Positions 37,560-46,426 of a stretch of 64,000 nt of DNA are shown piece after piece. The DNA is taken from positions 62,001 to 126,000 of the forward strand of contig NZ_SHNO01000002.1 in the NCBI RefSeq assembly GCF_026262645.1, given 5' to 3'. Source of the stretch: Candidatus Marimicrobium litorale (GTDB lineage Bacteria > Pseudomonadota > Gammaproteobacteria > Pseudomonadales > Halieaceae). The position numbers and the translations under genes were made by a program. Under the pieces are notes generated by a model. The model made no database searches. It was not told the DNA's origin and saw only the letters and a list, made by a program, of their open reading frames with translations. Each line of letters opens with the position of its first letter. Position 1 is the stretch's first letter.

Positions 37560-37816
37560 TCGGAGCCAGCAGCCTCATCAAAATCCTCAATAACGAGTTC
37601 ACCATCATCTTCCAGCAACAGTGCAACCTTTTGCTCGGCCTGTTGCAGCATTTTTTGTACCTCCCGGGTGATGCGTATGCCGTTCTCGAAAGCCTTCATA
37701 GCATCCTCCAGAGAGGTCTCCTCATTTTCCAGCACTTCAATGATGCCTTCCAGTTGGCTCGTAGATTCTGCGAAGCTGGAGGCAGGTTCTGCCTTCTCGT
37801 TCTTCTTTGTGGCCAT
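37556..37816 (-). CDS. xseB: Exodeoxyribonuclease VII small subunit
   Basis: An 86-residue XseB beginning MATKKNEKAEP, with the conserved SFAESTSQLEGIIEVLENEET and LEDAMKAFENGIRITREVQKML. Multiple copies bind the large XseA subunit and make a nuclease for single-stranded DNA. The ATG at 37816 is chosen over an upstream in-frame start. It is translationally coupled to ispA. Confidence 0.95.
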   Translation of the reverse strand: MATKKNEKAEPASSFAESTSQLEGIIEVLENEETSLEDAMKAFENGIRITREVQKMLQQAEQKVALLLEDDGELVIEDFDEAAGSE

Positions 37817-38045
37817 GTCTGCGTCTACGCCTTGTAAAGTGTGAGTGTTATGGGCCTGTGGCGCCACGGCTATAAAAACCGAGCCACGTTAATGTCGTTA
37901 CGAACGGCCCTCGAATCCATTGATAGTGAATGTCTATACCGGAACTATTCCCGCCAAAAAACGCCTGAAAGAATCGATTTGGCCGGTATTGGGTGTTGGC
38001 TTGTATTATAGTATCCACAGGGAAACGGGGCGTTGTCAAACGAGT

Positions 38046-38234
38046 ATGATCGAAACTTTCTTCAAGCTGTTCAGGCTTTTGGTGAAGAAGCAGAAGCGTG
38101 AGTTTATGTTTCTGCAAATTGCTACGCTTGCCTCTTCTGGTTTAGAGAGAGTGCCCACTGCATTTACTGTGCGGTTAATAGCTCTGGAGACTCACATCGC
38201 CGCCGGCGACCGAGCGAATTCTGATCATGGGTAG
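38046..38234 (+). pseudogene. Remnant of an ABC transporter gene (N-terminal fragment)
   Basis: The first ~50 residues (MIETFFKLFRLLVKKQKREF onward) align without gaps to the start of the intact ABC transporter at 38319; I count 22 identities in 50. After that the frame runs into unrelated residues and stops. The fragment therefore looks like the 5' end of a paralogous transporter gene whose remainder was deleted, possibly replaced by the downstream copy. Confidence 0.7.
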
Positions 38235-38318
38235 TTTTCGATGCGAGACCTTACGCGACTGCGCGATCGCTGGCCCTTTAGCGCTTACAGGTTCAGCTAA
38301 CGTGTTCCAGTTGGCATC

Positions 38319-40028
38319 ATGATCGGAACGTTTCCAAAACTTTTACAACTCCTGACGCGAAAGCAGCGCAGAGAGTTTTATATTCTTCAGTGTTTCATGT
38401 TTGCTGCGGCGTTGTCAGAGCTGGTCGGTACGGTTTCGATCATGCCCTTTATTGCGCTTGCGTCGAACCCTGAAATCATCCACACCAATGCTTACTTTGC
38501 CCGGCTTTATCAATTAATGGGTGCGCCCTCACACGAAAAATTTCTGATAAGCGTTGGACTGATTTTTATCGGACTAACCGTGGCAGCGAATGTCACCATG
38601 ACGATTACCCAGTTCCTGATGAATCGATACTCATTCAGGGTCGGTGGTGAATTGTCAGCCAGACTGTACAAGTATTATCTTGCACAGAACATTCTGTATC
38701 ACGCACGTACAAATGCTTCCGCACTGGTACAGAGGGTGATGCGTGACTCTTTAATACTCAGTACTTTCCTTATTGCGCCTACGCTGCGTCTCAATGCAAG
38801 GTTTTTTTCCATAGCGCTGCTAGCCAGTATGATTGTGTATATTGATCCGATTGTGGCCTTTACTACTGTGTTGGTATTGGGCGGTGTTTATTGGTTCTTC
38901 TATCGTTTTGTCAGACGGGTCATACATAAAAATGGCTTGTTGGTCTCACAATTGGGCCAACAGCGGAATCAGATTCTCAATGAGAGCTTTGGCGGCATCA
39001 GAGATGTGAAGCTGTACGCCTATGAGGCGGGTTATTTGTCCCAGTATCAGCGTTATACCAAACTTTCGGATAGAGCCTCAGCGGACAATCTCATTCTGGG
39101 GGAAGTACCGTACTTTTTCGTTGAGACAGTGGTTTTAGCGGGTATGGTGCTGCTGACACTTTATCTTTACTCGGCGGAAAGCGGATTGAGCGCGGCTTTG
39201 CCAATGCTTACGCTTTATTGTCTGGCCGGTATAAAAATTGTTCCAAAAGTGCAGCAAAGTTATCTCGCTGTAACAAGGATTCGCAGTGCCCAGCCTGTTT
39301 TCGACCGGCTTCGCTCAGATTTAACAGCTTCTCTCGAGGCCAGCCAGTTCCAGGGTGAAGGCGTGCGCATAATGAACCCGAAGCACGCTATAGACATAAA
39401 GGATGTGAGTTTTTCATATGGGAATGGTGCGGCACCACTATTTTCCGATTTTTCCGAGTCTTTTGAGTCAGGTAAGGTGACCGCTGTGACCGGTGGTTCA
39501 GGGGCAGGTAAGAGTACTTTGCTGGAAATTATAATGGGCCTGGTGCAACCTCAAGACGGCTATATAGCCATAGACGGCAAGCCTTTGCGCGAGAGAGACT
39601 TGCCGAATTGGAGAGCGTCTATCGGTTATGTTCCTCAAGAAGTCTATCTAATGGACAGCTCGATCGCAGAGAACATCGCTTTTGGAGAAGACCGCGAAGA
39701 TATTGATATGGAGCGAGTCGCCCGCGTAGCTCGTTACGCGAGTCTCGAGCAGACCATCGCTACATTGCCCGATGGGTATTGGGCTCAAATTGGCGAGCGT
39801 GGTGGATTGCTCAGTGGGGGGCAGCGACAACGCATTGGTATAGCCAGGGCGCTTTATCGCAATGTCTCGGTGCTTTTTTTAGACGAGGCTACCAGTGCGT
39901 TAGATGTGGACACCCAGTCAGATATTTTGACAGTGTTGGCTGAATTAGAGCCTAAAATTACGGTCGTGATGATTACCCACAGGGCGGAAACCCTGGCAAT
40001 AGCCGATAAGATTATTGAGCTGGATTGA
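38319..40028 (+). CDS. ABC transporter, fused permease/ATPase (lipid-linked glycan flippase type)
   Basis: A 569-residue half-transporter. Six membrane helices lie in the first ~310 residues; the ATPase has Walker A GGSGAGKST near residue 392, LSGGQRQRIGIARAL near 497 and VLFLDEATSALD near 517. The overall type resembles PglK/MsbA flippases that move lipid-linked oligosaccharides across the inner membrane. Its place at the head of a glycosyltransferase cluster supports export of a surface glycan or its lipid-linked precursor. Substrate is unknown. Confidence 0.88.
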   Translation: MIGTFPKLLQLLTRKQRREFYILQCFMFAAALSELVGTVSIMPFIALASNPEIIHTNAYFARLYQLMGAPSHEKFLISVGLIFIGLTVAANVTMTITQFLMNRYSFRVGGELSARLYKYYLAQNILYHARTNASALVQRVMRDSLILSTFLIAPTLRLNARFFSIALLASMIVYIDPIVAFTTVLVLGGVYWFFYRFVRRVIHKNGLLVSQLGQQRNQILNESFGGIRDVKLYAYEAGYLSQYQRYTKLSDRASADNLILGEVPYFFVETVVLAGMVLLTLYLYSAESGLSAALPMLTLYCLAGIKIVPKVQQSYLAVTRIRSAQPVFDRLRSDLTASLEASQFQGEGVRIMNPKHAIDIKDVSFSYGNGAAPLFSDFSESFESGKVTAVTGGSGAGKSTLLEIIMGLVQPQDGYIAIDGKPLRERDLPNWRASIGYVPQEVYLMDSSIAENIAFGEDREDIDMERVARVARYASLEQTIATLPDGYWAQIGERGGLLSGGQRQRIGIARALYRNVSVLFLDEATSALDVDTQSDILTVLAELEPKITVVMITHRAETLAIADKIIELD

Positions 40029-40066
40029 GCCGGTAATAAACAGAGCGCGATGACCTACTGCAGACA

Positions 40067-40455
40067 ATGAGTATAAATTACAGAAAGAGCTGGGGAAAAG
40101 TTGTTCGGGAGCGCGCTGAAGCCTTATCTGCGCTAGAGGGGCCGTTCCTGGATGTCGGGTGCTCTTCTGGTGGCTATGTGTCGCTACTTGTTAGCCAGGG
40201 TGAGACGGCAGTCGGCATGGACATCGAAGAGAACGAAACTTGGAAACACTCACCCGAGCGTTTTAGTGTGGGTTCAACGCAGGCCCTCGAATATCATGAT
40301 AACGAATTTGAAACTGTTTACAGCTTTGAAGTATTGGAACATTTGGATCAGCCAGCGCTTGCCTTACAGGAAATGGTAAAGGTCAGTCGACAGAATGTTT
40401 TGATCTCCGTGCCGGATTGTGAGGTGCCCAAAATTTTCCGTCAATCCGGCCTGAC
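40067..40455 (+). pseudogene. Truncated SAM-dependent methyltransferase (5' part of a chimera)
   Basis: About 130 residues of a class I methyltransferase: FLDVGCSSGGYVSLL (SAM motif I), VGMDIEE, and FETVYSFEVLEHLDQP (motif for class I). The frame is normal to about ISVPDCEVPKIFRQSGLTF, then reads about 20 odd residues and stops at 40522. From about 40455 the sequence in another frame encodes the C-terminal half of a DUF616-type protein. The methyltransferase thus lacks its C-terminal part; activity is unlikely. Confidence 0.75.
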
Positions 40456-40800
40456 CTTCAACGCTATGAATCCCAGCTATTACATATGTATGCTGACGGT
40501 ATGCCAACTGAACAAGCGTTAACTGACAATGCGGTGATTTTTCGCTGGCACCAGCATCCGGGTCTGGCGGCTGCAATGGAGGATTGGTGGAGTGAGCTTA
40601 ATATCTATACCCAAAGGGATCAGCTCAGCTTGCCCTATATTCTTTGGAAGCAGAAGTTGCCTAACAAAATCTGGGATTGGAGTTTACGGTTGCCAAATCC
40701 GTATTTCGAGAAGTATCCCCATAAAAGCAATTTTTTTCGCAATACCCGCAGCAGGCTAAGAAATCGTGCAACAAAAGTCCGAAAGAGGCTGGGAACCTAA
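40456..40800 (+). pseudogene. C-terminal fragment of a DUF616-type (glycosyltransferase-like) protein
   Basis: In the frame of an ATG at 40486 (104 residues to the stop), and readable from about LQRYESQLLHMYADGMP just upstream, the residues match the end of DUF616 proteins: LTDNAVIFRWH, WWSELNIYTQRDQLSLPYILWK. Family members carry a much longer N-terminal catalytic part, absent here. With the methyltransferase fragment upstream this marks a deletion junction near 40453-40460. Whether the stub is translated is unknown. Confidence 0.65.
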
Positions 40801-40838
40801 CGGAAATACTTTGTAGTGGAACAGGAGTGATTAGGTGG

Positions 40839-41501
40839 GTGACTGATACTAGAGAACTAAACAAGTCGTATATCGGTGTTCGAAGCGATATTCTTGATGT
40901 TATACCGGCGCGGGCAAGAAAATTTCTGGACGTGGGTTGTAGTGTAGGTGCACTGGGCGCGGAATTGGTCGCCGTTAATCCCGAGGCTGAGGTATACGGG
41001 ATCGAACTGGACCCCGATATGGCGCGACTGGCAATGGAAAAGTTGCACAAGGTATATGTGGCAAACATGGATGATTTTTCCCTGGCGGCGGAATTTGCTC
41101 CTGATACGTTTGATTGCGTAGTGCTGGCTGATATTTTGGAACACCTGAAGAATCCATGGCAAGTCGTTGTCGAGGCCGCCGAGATTACCGCTGCTGAGGG
41201 CTTTGTGATTGCGTGCATTCCCAATGTGAGACACCTCGATACCGTCCTCAATTTAGTGTTTAGAGGCGTTTGGCCTTATCGGAATCGGGGAATTCACGAT
41301 CGAACACACCTTAGATTTTTTACCCGAAAAAATATTGTAGAGTTATTTTCCGTAGAAGGCATCGAGATTGAAGCGATCAATACAAATTATCGATTGTTGG
41401 AGCGCCCTTCTCGAATCAACCGCTGGGCGAAGTATTTCGCGCTGCCCGGTCTAAAGCACTTTCTCGCTTTTCAATACATTATTGTTGCGCGGAAGCAGTG
41501 A
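40839..41501 (+). CDS. SAM-dependent methyltransferase (class I)
   Basis: A 220-residue class I methyltransferase with FLDVGCSVGALGAEL (SAM site), VYGIELDPDMARLA, FDCVVLADILEHLKNPW and GFVIACIPNVRHLDT. It resembles methyltransferases that modify sugars or sugar-lipids in polysaccharide clusters. Start is uncertain: GTG 40827 sits directly at its AGGAG, so the GTG at 40839, eleven bases after that AGGAG, is favoured. Acceptor unknown. Confidence 0.8.
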   Translation: MTDTRELNKSYIGVRSDILDVIPARARKFLDVGCSVGALGAELVAVNPEAEVYGIELDPDMARLAMEKLHKVYVANMDDFSLAAEFAPDTFDCVVLADILEHLKNPWQVVVEAAEITAAEGFVIACIPNVRHLDTVLNLVFRGVWPYRNRGIHDRTHLRFFTRKNIVELFSVEGIEIEAINTNYRLLERPSRINRWAKYFALPGLKHFLAFQYIIVARKQ

Positions 41502-41560
41502 GTGACAGCTTGCTTCAAGTTATTTTACTCATCGCACTCGGTCTTCGAGCCTGAGTCCCC

Positions 41561-42532
41561 GTGAAAATATCCATTGCATTGGCTACCTATAACGGCTCTC
41601 AATACCTGACCGAGCAGCTACAAAGCTATCTAGATCAGGACCGCATGCCCGACGAGCTTGTTATTAGTGATGACTGTTCCACCGATGGGACCTGCAATCT
41701 GATCGACAGGTTTTCAGAAAGAGCCCCTTTCGATGTGCGGGTTATGCGTCAGCCCATACAGCGGGGATACGTGGCAAATTTTGACTATGCTCTGAGCATG
41801 GCGACCGGAGATTTGATTTTTCTTAGCGATCAGGATGATGTTTGGCTGCCCCAAAAGATCAGCGAGGTGTGCGATTTTATTGGAAAAAACAGCGATTTTT
41901 TGCTTGTTTTGAATGACGCAGAAATCACCAAAGATGATCTTTCGCGGACCGGATTGACGAAGCTGGGGCAGCTGCGTTCGGCTGGAAGCCCGGACAGCGC
42001 TTTTGTGATGGGTTGTTGCTGCGCTATTCGGCGGGAACTTCTCGACCTGTGTCTGCCGATACCTGAAGGTGCTACAGGGCATGACAATTGGCTTGTCGAT
42101 TTTTCCAATGGTTTGGGCGCAGTTTTAGTCCTGGAGAGCGTATTGCAGTTGTACAGGCGGCACGGCTCGAATGAGTCATTAGTGATTGCAAATTCCTTGC
42201 GTCGGATACATTCCATTGACCGGCTAAAATGGCAGCTCGCAAGAGCCCTCTCCAAGGATGCAGATGAATACGCGGAAAGGGAGATAGGCCATCTCGAACA
42301 GCTTCATTTTGCGTGTCACAGAGCGCGTGGTAGGTGTGACGGAAAGTACGATATAAAAATCAGGCACTACGAGGAACAACTGGATAGAAAGATTAATTTT
42401 TTGCATGTTCGTCGCGAATTGCGCGGTAAAGCAATGCATATCAGATTAATCAACGCTTCTCGCCTCTGGCTTTCAGGCGCGTATGGTCAGGCGAACGGTC
42501 TCAAGAGCGTGATCAGAGATTTGATCGGTTAA
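41561..42532 (+). CDS. Family 2 glycosyltransferase
   Basis: A 323-residue inverting glycosyltransferase of the GT-A fold. ISIALATYNGSQYLTEQL begins the nucleotide-binding domain, ISDDCSTDGT follows, and FLSDQDDVW contains the metal-binding DxD. RGYVANFDYAL and GATGHDNWLVD further match rhamnosyl/galactosyltransferase-type GT2 enzymes. No membrane helix. The sugar and acceptor cannot be read from sequence. It starts at a GTG 59 bases after the methyltransferase gene. Confidence 0.87.
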   Translation: MKISIALATYNGSQYLTEQLQSYLDQDRMPDELVISDDCSTDGTCNLIDRFSERAPFDVRVMRQPIQRGYVANFDYALSMATGDLIFLSDQDDVWLPQKISEVCDFIGKNSDFLLVLNDAEITKDDLSRTGLTKLGQLRSAGSPDSAFVMGCCCAIRRELLDLCLPIPEGATGHDNWLVDFSNGLGAVLVLESVLQLYRRHGSNESLVIANSLRRIHSIDRLKWQLARALSKDADEYAEREIGHLEQLHFACHRARGRCDGKYDIKIRHYEEQLDRKINFLHVRRELRGKAMHIRLINASRLWLSGAYGQANGLKSVIRDLIG

Positions 42533-42598
42533 TGGATTGCTGTAATGACAGAGAGCGGACGTTGTCTTGCGGACGATTTTCTTACACTGTAAGTCGGG

Positions 42599-43537
42599 AT
42601 GGGGCTCACGCTATTGGATATTGATGCAGTCTATACATGGGTGAATCATCTTGATCCTAGGTGGAGAGAGGAGTATGCGGCAGCCTGTCGACTTCCCGTC
42701 GACGCTGGCTCCTCTCACGAGACAGCAAACACGTTAGCGAGATTCAGAAACCGCGATGAATTAGTCTATTCAGTCAGGTCTTTGAGGAAGCACGCGCCCT
42801 GGATCAGAAATATTTTTGTCCTTACTAATTGTGATCTTCCTTTAGAAATAGCCATGGAACCGCGACTCAGAAAAATCTCGCATGAGAGCGTTTTCCCCGA
42901 TAGGGCAGTGCTCCCCAGTTTCAATAGCAGGGCGATTGAGTCTAATCTACATCGTATTCCAGAGCTTTCTGAGCATTTCCTCTACCTGAATGACGATGTT
43001 TTTCTTTGTAAAAATGTTGAGCCTACGGATTTTTTTTCGAGCGACGGGACGCCCTATATATTCCCAAGTCGACACGATATGCCGTACGAGAAGGTCGAGC
43101 CGTTGTCACCCTTCGAGCATGGTGCGCTCAACGCGTGCCGCCTTATAATAGAGGAAACAGGCTTTCGGCCACAGAAGAGGCTTCATCATGCGCCGTTTCC
43201 GCTGGTGCGCAGTGTGTTGGAAGAAATTGAGAGCAAATATCGCGAGATATTAGATAAAACTCGGGAACACAAATTTCGCCATGAGGATGATCTCCCTCTG
43301 GCGACCTCAATGCATGCTTATTACTCCGTGGCTCATTCCCGTGGTCTGTTGCGTGATATACGCTGTCGTTACATTGATATCGGTGATCCGCTTTGCATCT
43401 TTTTGATTCATCCTTTTTCGCCTTTGCGCAGAGGCCACTACACAACCTGTTGCATTAATGAGGTGACCGATATAAAGATATTTTCGGGCCTGCGCGATAA
43501 AATAGTGCAACGGTTCCTGCGAAAAATGTTTTCGTGA
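42599..43537 (+). CDS. Stealth-family sugar-phosphate transferase (capsular polysaccharide type)
   Basis: A 312-residue Stealth protein. The conserved regions are present in order: DIDAVYTWVNHLDPRW (CR1), RNRDELVYSVRSLRKHAPW with NIFVLTN (CR2), ESNLHRIPELSEHFLYLNDDVFL (CR3) and a later H-rich segment corresponding to CR4. Stealth proteins transfer sugar-1-phosphate units, as in meningococcal capsules and GlcNAc-1-phosphotransferase. Together with the TagD and TagF-like genes next to it, it suggests a phosphodiester-linked polymer. Confidence 0.88.
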   Translation: MGLTLLDIDAVYTWVNHLDPRWREEYAAACRLPVDAGSSHETANTLARFRNRDELVYSVRSLRKHAPWIRNIFVLTNCDLPLEIAMEPRLRKISHESVFPDRAVLPSFNSRAIESNLHRIPELSEHFLYLNDDVFLCKNVEPTDFFSSDGTPYIFPSRHDMPYEKVEPLSPFEHGALNACRLIIEETGFRPQKRLHHAPFPLVRSVLEEIESKYREILDKTREHKFRHEDDLPLATSMHAYYSVAHSRGLLRDIRCRYIDIGDPLCIFLIHPFSPLRRGHYTTCCINEVTDIKIFSGLRDKIVQRFLRKMFS

Positions 43538-43561
43538 GATCTCTGTAGGGAGTTTTTAATA

Positions 43562-43954
43562 ATGCATGGAACAGTCCTTACGTTTGGAACATTTGATGTT
43601 TTTCATGTCGGTCATTTACGTATACTGGAAAGAGCGGCCAGTTGCGGCGTTCGATTGATCGTTGGCGTCTCCACTGATCAGTTAAGCATCGTAAAAAAAG
43701 GGCGCCCACCAGTGTATACGCAAGCCGAGCGGTGCGAAATTATTGGTGCGCTGAAGTGTGTCGAAGAGGTATTTCTCGAAGAGTCTCTGGAATTAAAGAG
43801 AGACTATATTCTCCATTACAAAGCCAACACACTGGTGATGGGGGACGACTGGCTAGGCAAGTTCGATGAATTTGAGTCGATGTGCAAAGTAGTCTACCTG
43901 ACGCGCACGCCGGCCATATCAACGACAGAGATTATTGAGAAAATCAGGGTCTGA
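43562..43954 (+). CDS. TagD-like cytidylyltransferase (glycerol-3-phosphate type)
   Basis: A 130-residue nucleotidyltransferase with the HVGH catalytic site at H15-H18 after TFGTFDVF, the conserved GVSTDQ, the ERCEIIGAL region and the final RTPAISTTEIIEKI, which corresponds to the RTxGISTT motif. Size and motifs match glycerol-3-phosphate cytidylyltransferase (TagD/TarD), making CDP-glycerol. A different polyol phosphate is possible. It starts 24 bases after the Stealth gene; the TagF-like user of CDP-glycerol is encoded convergently. Confidence 0.85.
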   Translation: MHGTVLTFGTFDVFHVGHLRILERAASCGVRLIVGVSTDQLSIVKKGRPPVYTQAERCEIIGALKCVEEVFLEESLELKRDYILHYKANTLVMGDDWLGKFDEFESMCKVVYLTRTPAISTTEIIEKIRV

Positions 43955-43971
43955 ACTGTTCGAATCGTTGT

Positions 43972-45150
43972 CTACGCTTTATTGGGGTCGCTGCGGATAA
44001 GCTCGCATAAGTGCTCCAGTTGGCGCCTGGCTGCATTGCCGTCAGTATTTTCTCCATAGACAGCAGATTTGATGCGTCGGTGAATCTCGTTCTGCTCGTT
44101 TGAGTAGACGTCTTCGTTATTCAGTACTTCCTGAAGAAAACTACAGGTAGTTGACAGCCGCTTTGCTATTTTCCCGAATCGGTATTCTGGGCCTAGTGAA
44201 AAGCCGTTTCTGAAGGGCGGCGACACGTCGAGAAACAGCGTAGGTCTATCCAGTGCCAGAAAATCGAACGCGATGGATGACCAGTCGCATATCAGGATGT
44301 CGGTTTGCAGTAGCAAGTCTTCAGTGTCCGCGAAGTCTTGCATGGAGCAATAGGCAATATGGGTATAAGTCTTTTGGCTGATACGGGCATTCAGGTGGCT
44401 TCTAACCAGCAAGGTGGCTCCTTGGGTGGCGCAGACGGTATTCAGTGCTTCGAGAAAAGTATCCTGGCTCTCACCAAAGGGAAAGAGTTCCCTGCCATTA
44501 TCATCCTGTTGCCAGGTGGGGGCATAGAGAATGATCTTGTGTTTCGCAGGTATTTGCAAATGCGCTCGAACATCGGTGCTCGGAAAGTCGCGGCGAAACA
44601 GTTTGTCCGTGCGAGCATAGCCGAGCGCTTTCACCCTCTCTGCTGAAAACCCAAATTGGTTGACGTAGATTTTTTCCAGCAGGGGAGATGAAACCCATGT
44701 CTCGCTGTAGGTTCGCTGAACACGAAAGTTTTGTTGTGTGAACCCTTTGTAGGGAATGCCATGCCATACATCGATAAAACAGATGGTAGTAAATCGAATC
44801 AGTGGACTCATGGCATGAAGCCCGTGGTCGGTAATCATCGCGCTAGCGCGACCCACGCTCAGCATATCAGCGAGCTTGCCACAACGCAGCACGTTGATGC
44901 CCGCTGAAGCCAACTGTGGGCCATAGGTCGGGTCCAATGACAGAAAGAAGCAGTCCCACTCATTTTTATAATGCCTGTTCCATTCCTCATAGAGTGCTTT
45001 CAAATTGCCAGAGAGTTGATGGCCATATAGAACAATCACTGGCTTTTCGGGCGCACTGGTCAGATAGCGAGAGAATATTGCCAACAGGGTAAAGAAACCC
45101 TGCCGCAGAAGGAGTAGCCAGTGACTGATGTTGCGCTTGTCTATTTTCAT
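43972..45150 (-). CDS. CDP-glycerol glycerophosphotransferase-like protein (TagF type)
   Basis: A 392-residue protein starting at the ATG at 45150, with sequences typical of the CDP-glycerol glycerophosphotransferase family: FIDVWHGIPYKGF, ILYAPTWQQDD, and TDILICDWSSIAFDFLALDRPTLFLD. Such enzymes transfer glycerol-phosphate from CDP-glycerol onto a lipid-linked or growing glycan chain. It is cotranscribed leftward after a GT4 gene, whose stop lies 8 bases before. Polymerase (TagF) versus primase (TagB) activity cannot be told. Confidence 0.85.
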   Translation of the reverse strand: MKIDKRNISHWLLLLRQGFFTLLAIFSRYLTSAPEKPVIVLYGHQLSGNLKALYEEWNRHYKNEWDCFFLSLDPTYGPQLASAGINVLRCGKLADMLSVGRASAMITDHGLHAMSPLIRFTTICFIDVWHGIPYKGFTQQNFRVQRTYSETWVSSPLLEKIYVNQFGFSAERVKALGYARTDKLFRRDFPSTDVRAHLQIPAKHKIILYAPTWQQDDNGRELFPFGESQDTFLEALNTVCATQGATLLVRSHLNARISQKTYTHIAYCSMQDFADTEDLLLQTDILICDWSSIAFDFLALDRPTLFLDVSPPFRNGFSLGPEYRFGKIAKRLSTTCSFLQEVLNNEDVYSNEQNEIHRRIKSAVYGENTDGNAARRQLEHLCELIRSDPNKA

Positions 45151-45158
45151 GCAGGGAC

Positions 45159-46370
45159 CTAGGTGCGTGTATCCGGTCCGGACATCAAGTGCTGAAAAAG
45201 CGCAGAGAACTGTTCGCTGATCACCGTCCAGTCGTAATGTTCTGTTATCCATGTGCGACCGTTGCTGCCAAGCGTGGTGCGCAAGTCTGTATCACCGAGT
45301 AAATGATTTGCCGCATCTGCCAGTGCCTGCGGGGAGCGCCCTTCCACAATGAGGCCTGTTGTGTCGTGTTGGATAATATCGGTGGCGCCCGGATAATCGG
45401 CGACGACAACGGGGCAGGCGCAGGCCAGAGCCTCCATAATGGACACCGGCGATCCTTCTTGGTCACCGCTGTCGGTGACAACCGAAGGGAAGAGGGCGAC
45501 GGCAGTGCGCTGCAAATAAGGGGAGATCTCTCGATTGGTCACGGCGCCCGCAAACGTGACATGGTCGTCAACGGAAAGTTCGTGGCAGAGGTCCCGTAGC
45601 GAGCGTAGCAGCGGACCGTCCCCAACGATAACCAGAGGGGTGCCGGGATGTTCACGCAGTATTAGCGGTAGCGCTCTGATGAGGTACTCGACGCCCTTTT
45701 TATCGACCAGTCGCCCGACAAATAGCAGGCCTTCCCGTGGGCAGGTGGCACGGGGTGGACGAAATTCTTGCTGCGAGTCGACCCCCATGGGTATGCAGTA
45801 GACGGCTTGTGCGGCCTTCAGTTTCATCGATATTGACTGCTCTCTCATTGTCTCACTGACCACGGTCAGTGCGTCCGCCCGGCGTGTGATCCATGCTTTC
45901 AAGCGCGTTAATAGTCTTCCCTTTAGTGCAAAGAGATCACCTCCATGAGAAGTCAGTACTATCCGCGCGTGGGAGCCCGATAGACTGCGGGCGAGCAGCG
46001 CAATCAGGCCCTGGGGAATGATCCAGTGGGCGTGGATAATCTCGTAATGATTCTTGTGCAGGAGCTGGAGGACCATCAGCCCCTGTCCCAGGAGAAAGAA
46101 GGGTATGAGTAGGAATAAGAACGGATTTTTTTTCAAGTTAGGCAGAATGCCACCCTCATAGGCCAGAGACTCACCCGCCTCAAAGAAATACCGATAGCGG
46201 AACACAGTGACCTTGCCGACCGTTTCCTCACAGAGCGCTCCCCTCGCGTGTGGCGCGACAACATGAACGCTGTGCTCCAAGGCCAGATTCTGGCACAGGT
46301 GTTCCACGAATCTGGGGTCTGTGTCATCCTTCCAGCGAGGAAACGTTGATGTGAGGACAAGGATGTTCAT
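45159..46370 (-). CDS. Family 4 glycosyltransferase
   Basis: A 403-residue retaining glycosyltransferase of GT-B fold. LTSTFPRWKDDTDPRF and the IIHAHWIIPQG region form the N-terminal half; the C-terminal donor half has LLFVGRLVDKKGVEYLI, VIVGDGPL and EGSPVSIMEALACACPVV with DYPGATDII. There is one hydrophobic stretch near residue 85-105. Donor and acceptor are unknown. It is transcribed leftward just before the TagF-like gene. Confidence 0.88.
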   Translation of the reverse strand: MNILVLTSTFPRWKDDTDPRFVEHLCQNLALEHSVHVVAPHARGALCEETVGKVTVFRYRYFFEAGESLAYEGGILPNLKKNPFLFLLIPFFLLGQGLMVLQLLHKNHYEIIHAHWIIPQGLIALLARSLSGSHARIVLTSHGGDLFALKGRLLTRLKAWITRRADALTVVSETMREQSISMKLKAAQAVYCIPMGVDSQQEFRPPRATCPREGLLFVGRLVDKKGVEYLIRALPLILREHPGTPLVIVGDGPLLRSLRDLCHELSVDDHVTFAGAVTNREISPYLQRTAVALFPSVVTDSGDQEGSPVSIMEALACACPVVVADYPGATDIIQHDTTGLIVEGRSPQALADAANHLLGDTDLRTTLGSNGRTWITEHYDWTVISEQFSALFQHLMSGPDTRT

Positions 46371-46426
46371 TGATTATTTTTCTTAACACCGGGCATTGAA
46401 AAGCGTTTATGCGCAGGACTTGTCGA

